The notes under the pieces were generated by a model. It was not told the origin of the DNA. It ran no database searches and worked only from the letters and a program-made list of their open reading frames with translations. 64,000 nt of DNA from Fen-1135 sp963705275. Its GTDB lineage: Bacteria > Desulfobacterota > Syntrophia > Syntrophales > UBA2185. Location: assembly GCA_963705275.1 (NCBI GenBank), contig OY970063.1:2356001-2420000 (forward strand). The letters run 5' to 3'. This document shows, piece after piece, positions 62,857 to 64,000 of the stretch (position 1 is its first letter; each line of letters opens with the position of its first letter). The translations under genes were made by a program, and so were the position numbers.

Positions 62857-63562
62857 AAACCCCTTAAGAATAGGAGGCCCTCGCCGTTTCCTTCAGGGTA
62901 CCTATCGCGCCCTTCGACGGAAGTTGGAAACGAAGTTTCTCGGGAGCCATCTGCAAGAGTGGCGATGGAAAGCTCGGCACTGGTATCAGGGTGATGAATG
63001 GATCCATTCGTATCTCCACTCAGAGGAACATCCCCACCGCTGTCAGATTCTATCTGCCGTGGAATCCTTCTGTCCCTTCGGAAGCATCCTCGAGGTTGGT
63101 TGCAATTCTGGGCCGAACCTGCTTCTGCTTCATCGGAAATTCCCAGAGGCCCATCTGATTGGGATCGATATCAATCCGAAAGCAGTCGCTGTAGGGAAGA
63201 AGTACCTGCAGGAGGCGGGTATCGACCAGATTGAACTGTCTGTAGGGCGGGCTGACCGAATTGATTTCCCCGATAAGAGCACGGATATTGTTTTGACCGA
63301 TGCGGTCCTCATGTTCGTAGGTCCTGAGAAGATTGAGACCGTCCTGTCCGAGATGGGCCGTGTGGCCCGGAAAGGCTTGATACTGAATGAATATCACACT
63401 GTTTTGCCGCCTCATGGCAATTATGACGGGGGGCGATGGGTTTATGACTATGGGAGCCTCATGGCCAGACTTTTTCCCGGGGCGGATTATGAATTCAGCA
63501 AGAGTCTTTTTACCGGCGGTCTTTGGGATCAGTACGGCACTTTCATGGAACTGAGATTTTGA
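62846..63562 (+). CDS. Class I SAM-dependent methyltransferase
   Basis: A 238-residue methyltransferase: ILEVGCNSGPNLLLLHRKFPEAHLIGID split across motifs I and II near residues 78-105, then FPDKSTDIVLTDAVLMFVGPEKIETVLSEM near 140. TTG 62846 is the first usable start, overlapping the previous gene by 11 bases; no clear ribosome binding site. It ends 4 bases into the next gene (TTGA overlap). Confidence 0.8.
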   Translation: MRSENPLRIGGPRRFLQGTYRALRRKLETKFLGSHLQEWRWKARHWYQGDEWIHSYLHSEEHPHRCQILSAVESFCPFGSILEVGCNSGPNLLLLHRKFPEAHLIGIDINPKAVAVGKKYLQEAGIDQIELSVGRADRIDFPDKSTDIVLTDAVLMFVGPEKIETVLSEMGRVARKGLILNEYHTVLPPHGNYDGGRWVYDYGSLMARLFPGADYEFSKSLFTGGLWDQYGTFMELRF

Positions 63563-64000
63563 TAAATAAGCGTGTTCTCATCGTAGCAAATCTTTTTCAC
63601 GCGGCACCCAGAATACCGGGAATCGCAGCATTTCTTCCCGACTTCGGATGGGAACCAACCGTCGTGACTCCTCCGCTGGGTCCGAAAGGCCTGGCTATGT
63701 TGGGATTGCCGAAAAAATTCCTGGAGAAAACCATAATCGTCGAGGCGCCTTACAAAGGGGATGTCTTTTGGTTCTGGCGGATCCTCTTCGCGAAGTCCGG
63801 TTTCAGAATGGGCGAAAGCATCACAGAACAGATCAAAGAGAGGGTCGGAATCCAAAAAAAGAAGTCCTTCGTCGATTATCTGATGCGATGGTATCAAACA
63901 TTCCTGGCCTACCCGGACACGGAAATTACTTGGAGAAAACCGGCCTTGATGGTGGCGGAGAAGGCTCAGCCCGGCAGATTCGACGCGATTCTGAGCAGTT
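63559..64000 (+). CDS. Glycosyltransferase (GT4-type), N-terminal part, cut by window edge
   Basis: An open frame begins at TTG 63559, overlaps the previous stop by four bases and runs off the right edge (147 codons seen). It starts MINKRVLIVANLFHAAPRI and continues with PDFGWEPTVVTPPLGPKG, the N-terminal GT-B pattern of family 4 glycosyltransferases. It lacks its donor-binding half here. Confidence 0.75.
   Translation, partial: MINKRVLIVANLFHAAPRIPGIAAFLPDFGWEPTVVTPPLGPKGLAMLGLPKKFLEKTIIVEAPYKGDVFWFWRILFAKSGFRMGESITEQIKERVGIQKKKSFVDYLMRWYQTFLAYPDTEITWRKPALMVAEKAQPGRFDAILSS

Overview
The window is a chromosomal segment of a Gram-negative bacterium. It carries LptD, an O-antigen ligase and a Wzx-type flippase. 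Gene content resembles the former Deltaproteobacteria, possibly a Syntrophales-like lineage; that placement is inference from protein style and neighbourhoods, since no database search could be run. Housekeeping genes use mixed ATG, GTG and TTG starts, and six core translation or secretion genes start with TTG.

Layout. (1) Positions 1-5211: a truncated tRNA-Pro at the left edge, a DUF1178 protein, an unusual fusion of a cysteine synthase to a cysteinyl-tRNA synthetase, and the MEMO and AMMECR1 members of the AmmeMemoRadiSam set. These are followed by a gene-poor gap holding a possible Cys-rich micro-ORF. (2) Positions 5212-37385: one almost continuous transcription and translation super-cluster. 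It runs through a tRNA block (Thr, Tyr, Gly, Thr), rpmG, tRNA-Trp, secE-nusG-rplKAJL-rpoBC, the str genes (rpsL, rpsG, fusA, tuf), the S10 and spc genes, secY-map-infA-rpmJ and the alpha operon, and ends at a clear terminator. The second tuf copy and adk, common in this neighbourhood, are absent. (3) Positions 37518-46573: housekeeping genes: a small EF-Tu-domain-2-like protein, a metallo-beta-lactamase-fold phosphodiesterase, folC, lptD, rplM-rpsI, argC and a second, canonical cysS. (4) Positions 46690-64000: a surface-polysaccharide region. A leftward block (56752 to 49308) encodes an O-antigen ligase, glycosyltransferases and methyltransferases, followed in the same direction by a Gate-domain membrane protein and a PhzF protein. 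A rightward block encodes a DUF268 protein, glycosyltransferases, an EPS-associated MarR-type regulator with its own promoter and operator, a flippase and further glycosyltransferase and methyltransferase genes, running off the right edge.

How they work together. Regions 2 and 3 supply RNA polymerase, ribosomal proteins, elongation factors and the Sec channel, with autoregulatory RNA structure visible before rplJ. Region 4 would build, modify, flip, polymerise or ligate a glycan, and LptD would deliver LPS to the outer membrane. The points most worth checking are the CysK-CysRS fusion coexisting with a normal CysRS, and two consecutive genes (DUF268 and a GT2) that each need a +1 shift at a UUU-C site to be read through. 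One of those sites, UCC UUU CGC, is nearly identical to the influenza PA-X +1 frameshift site.
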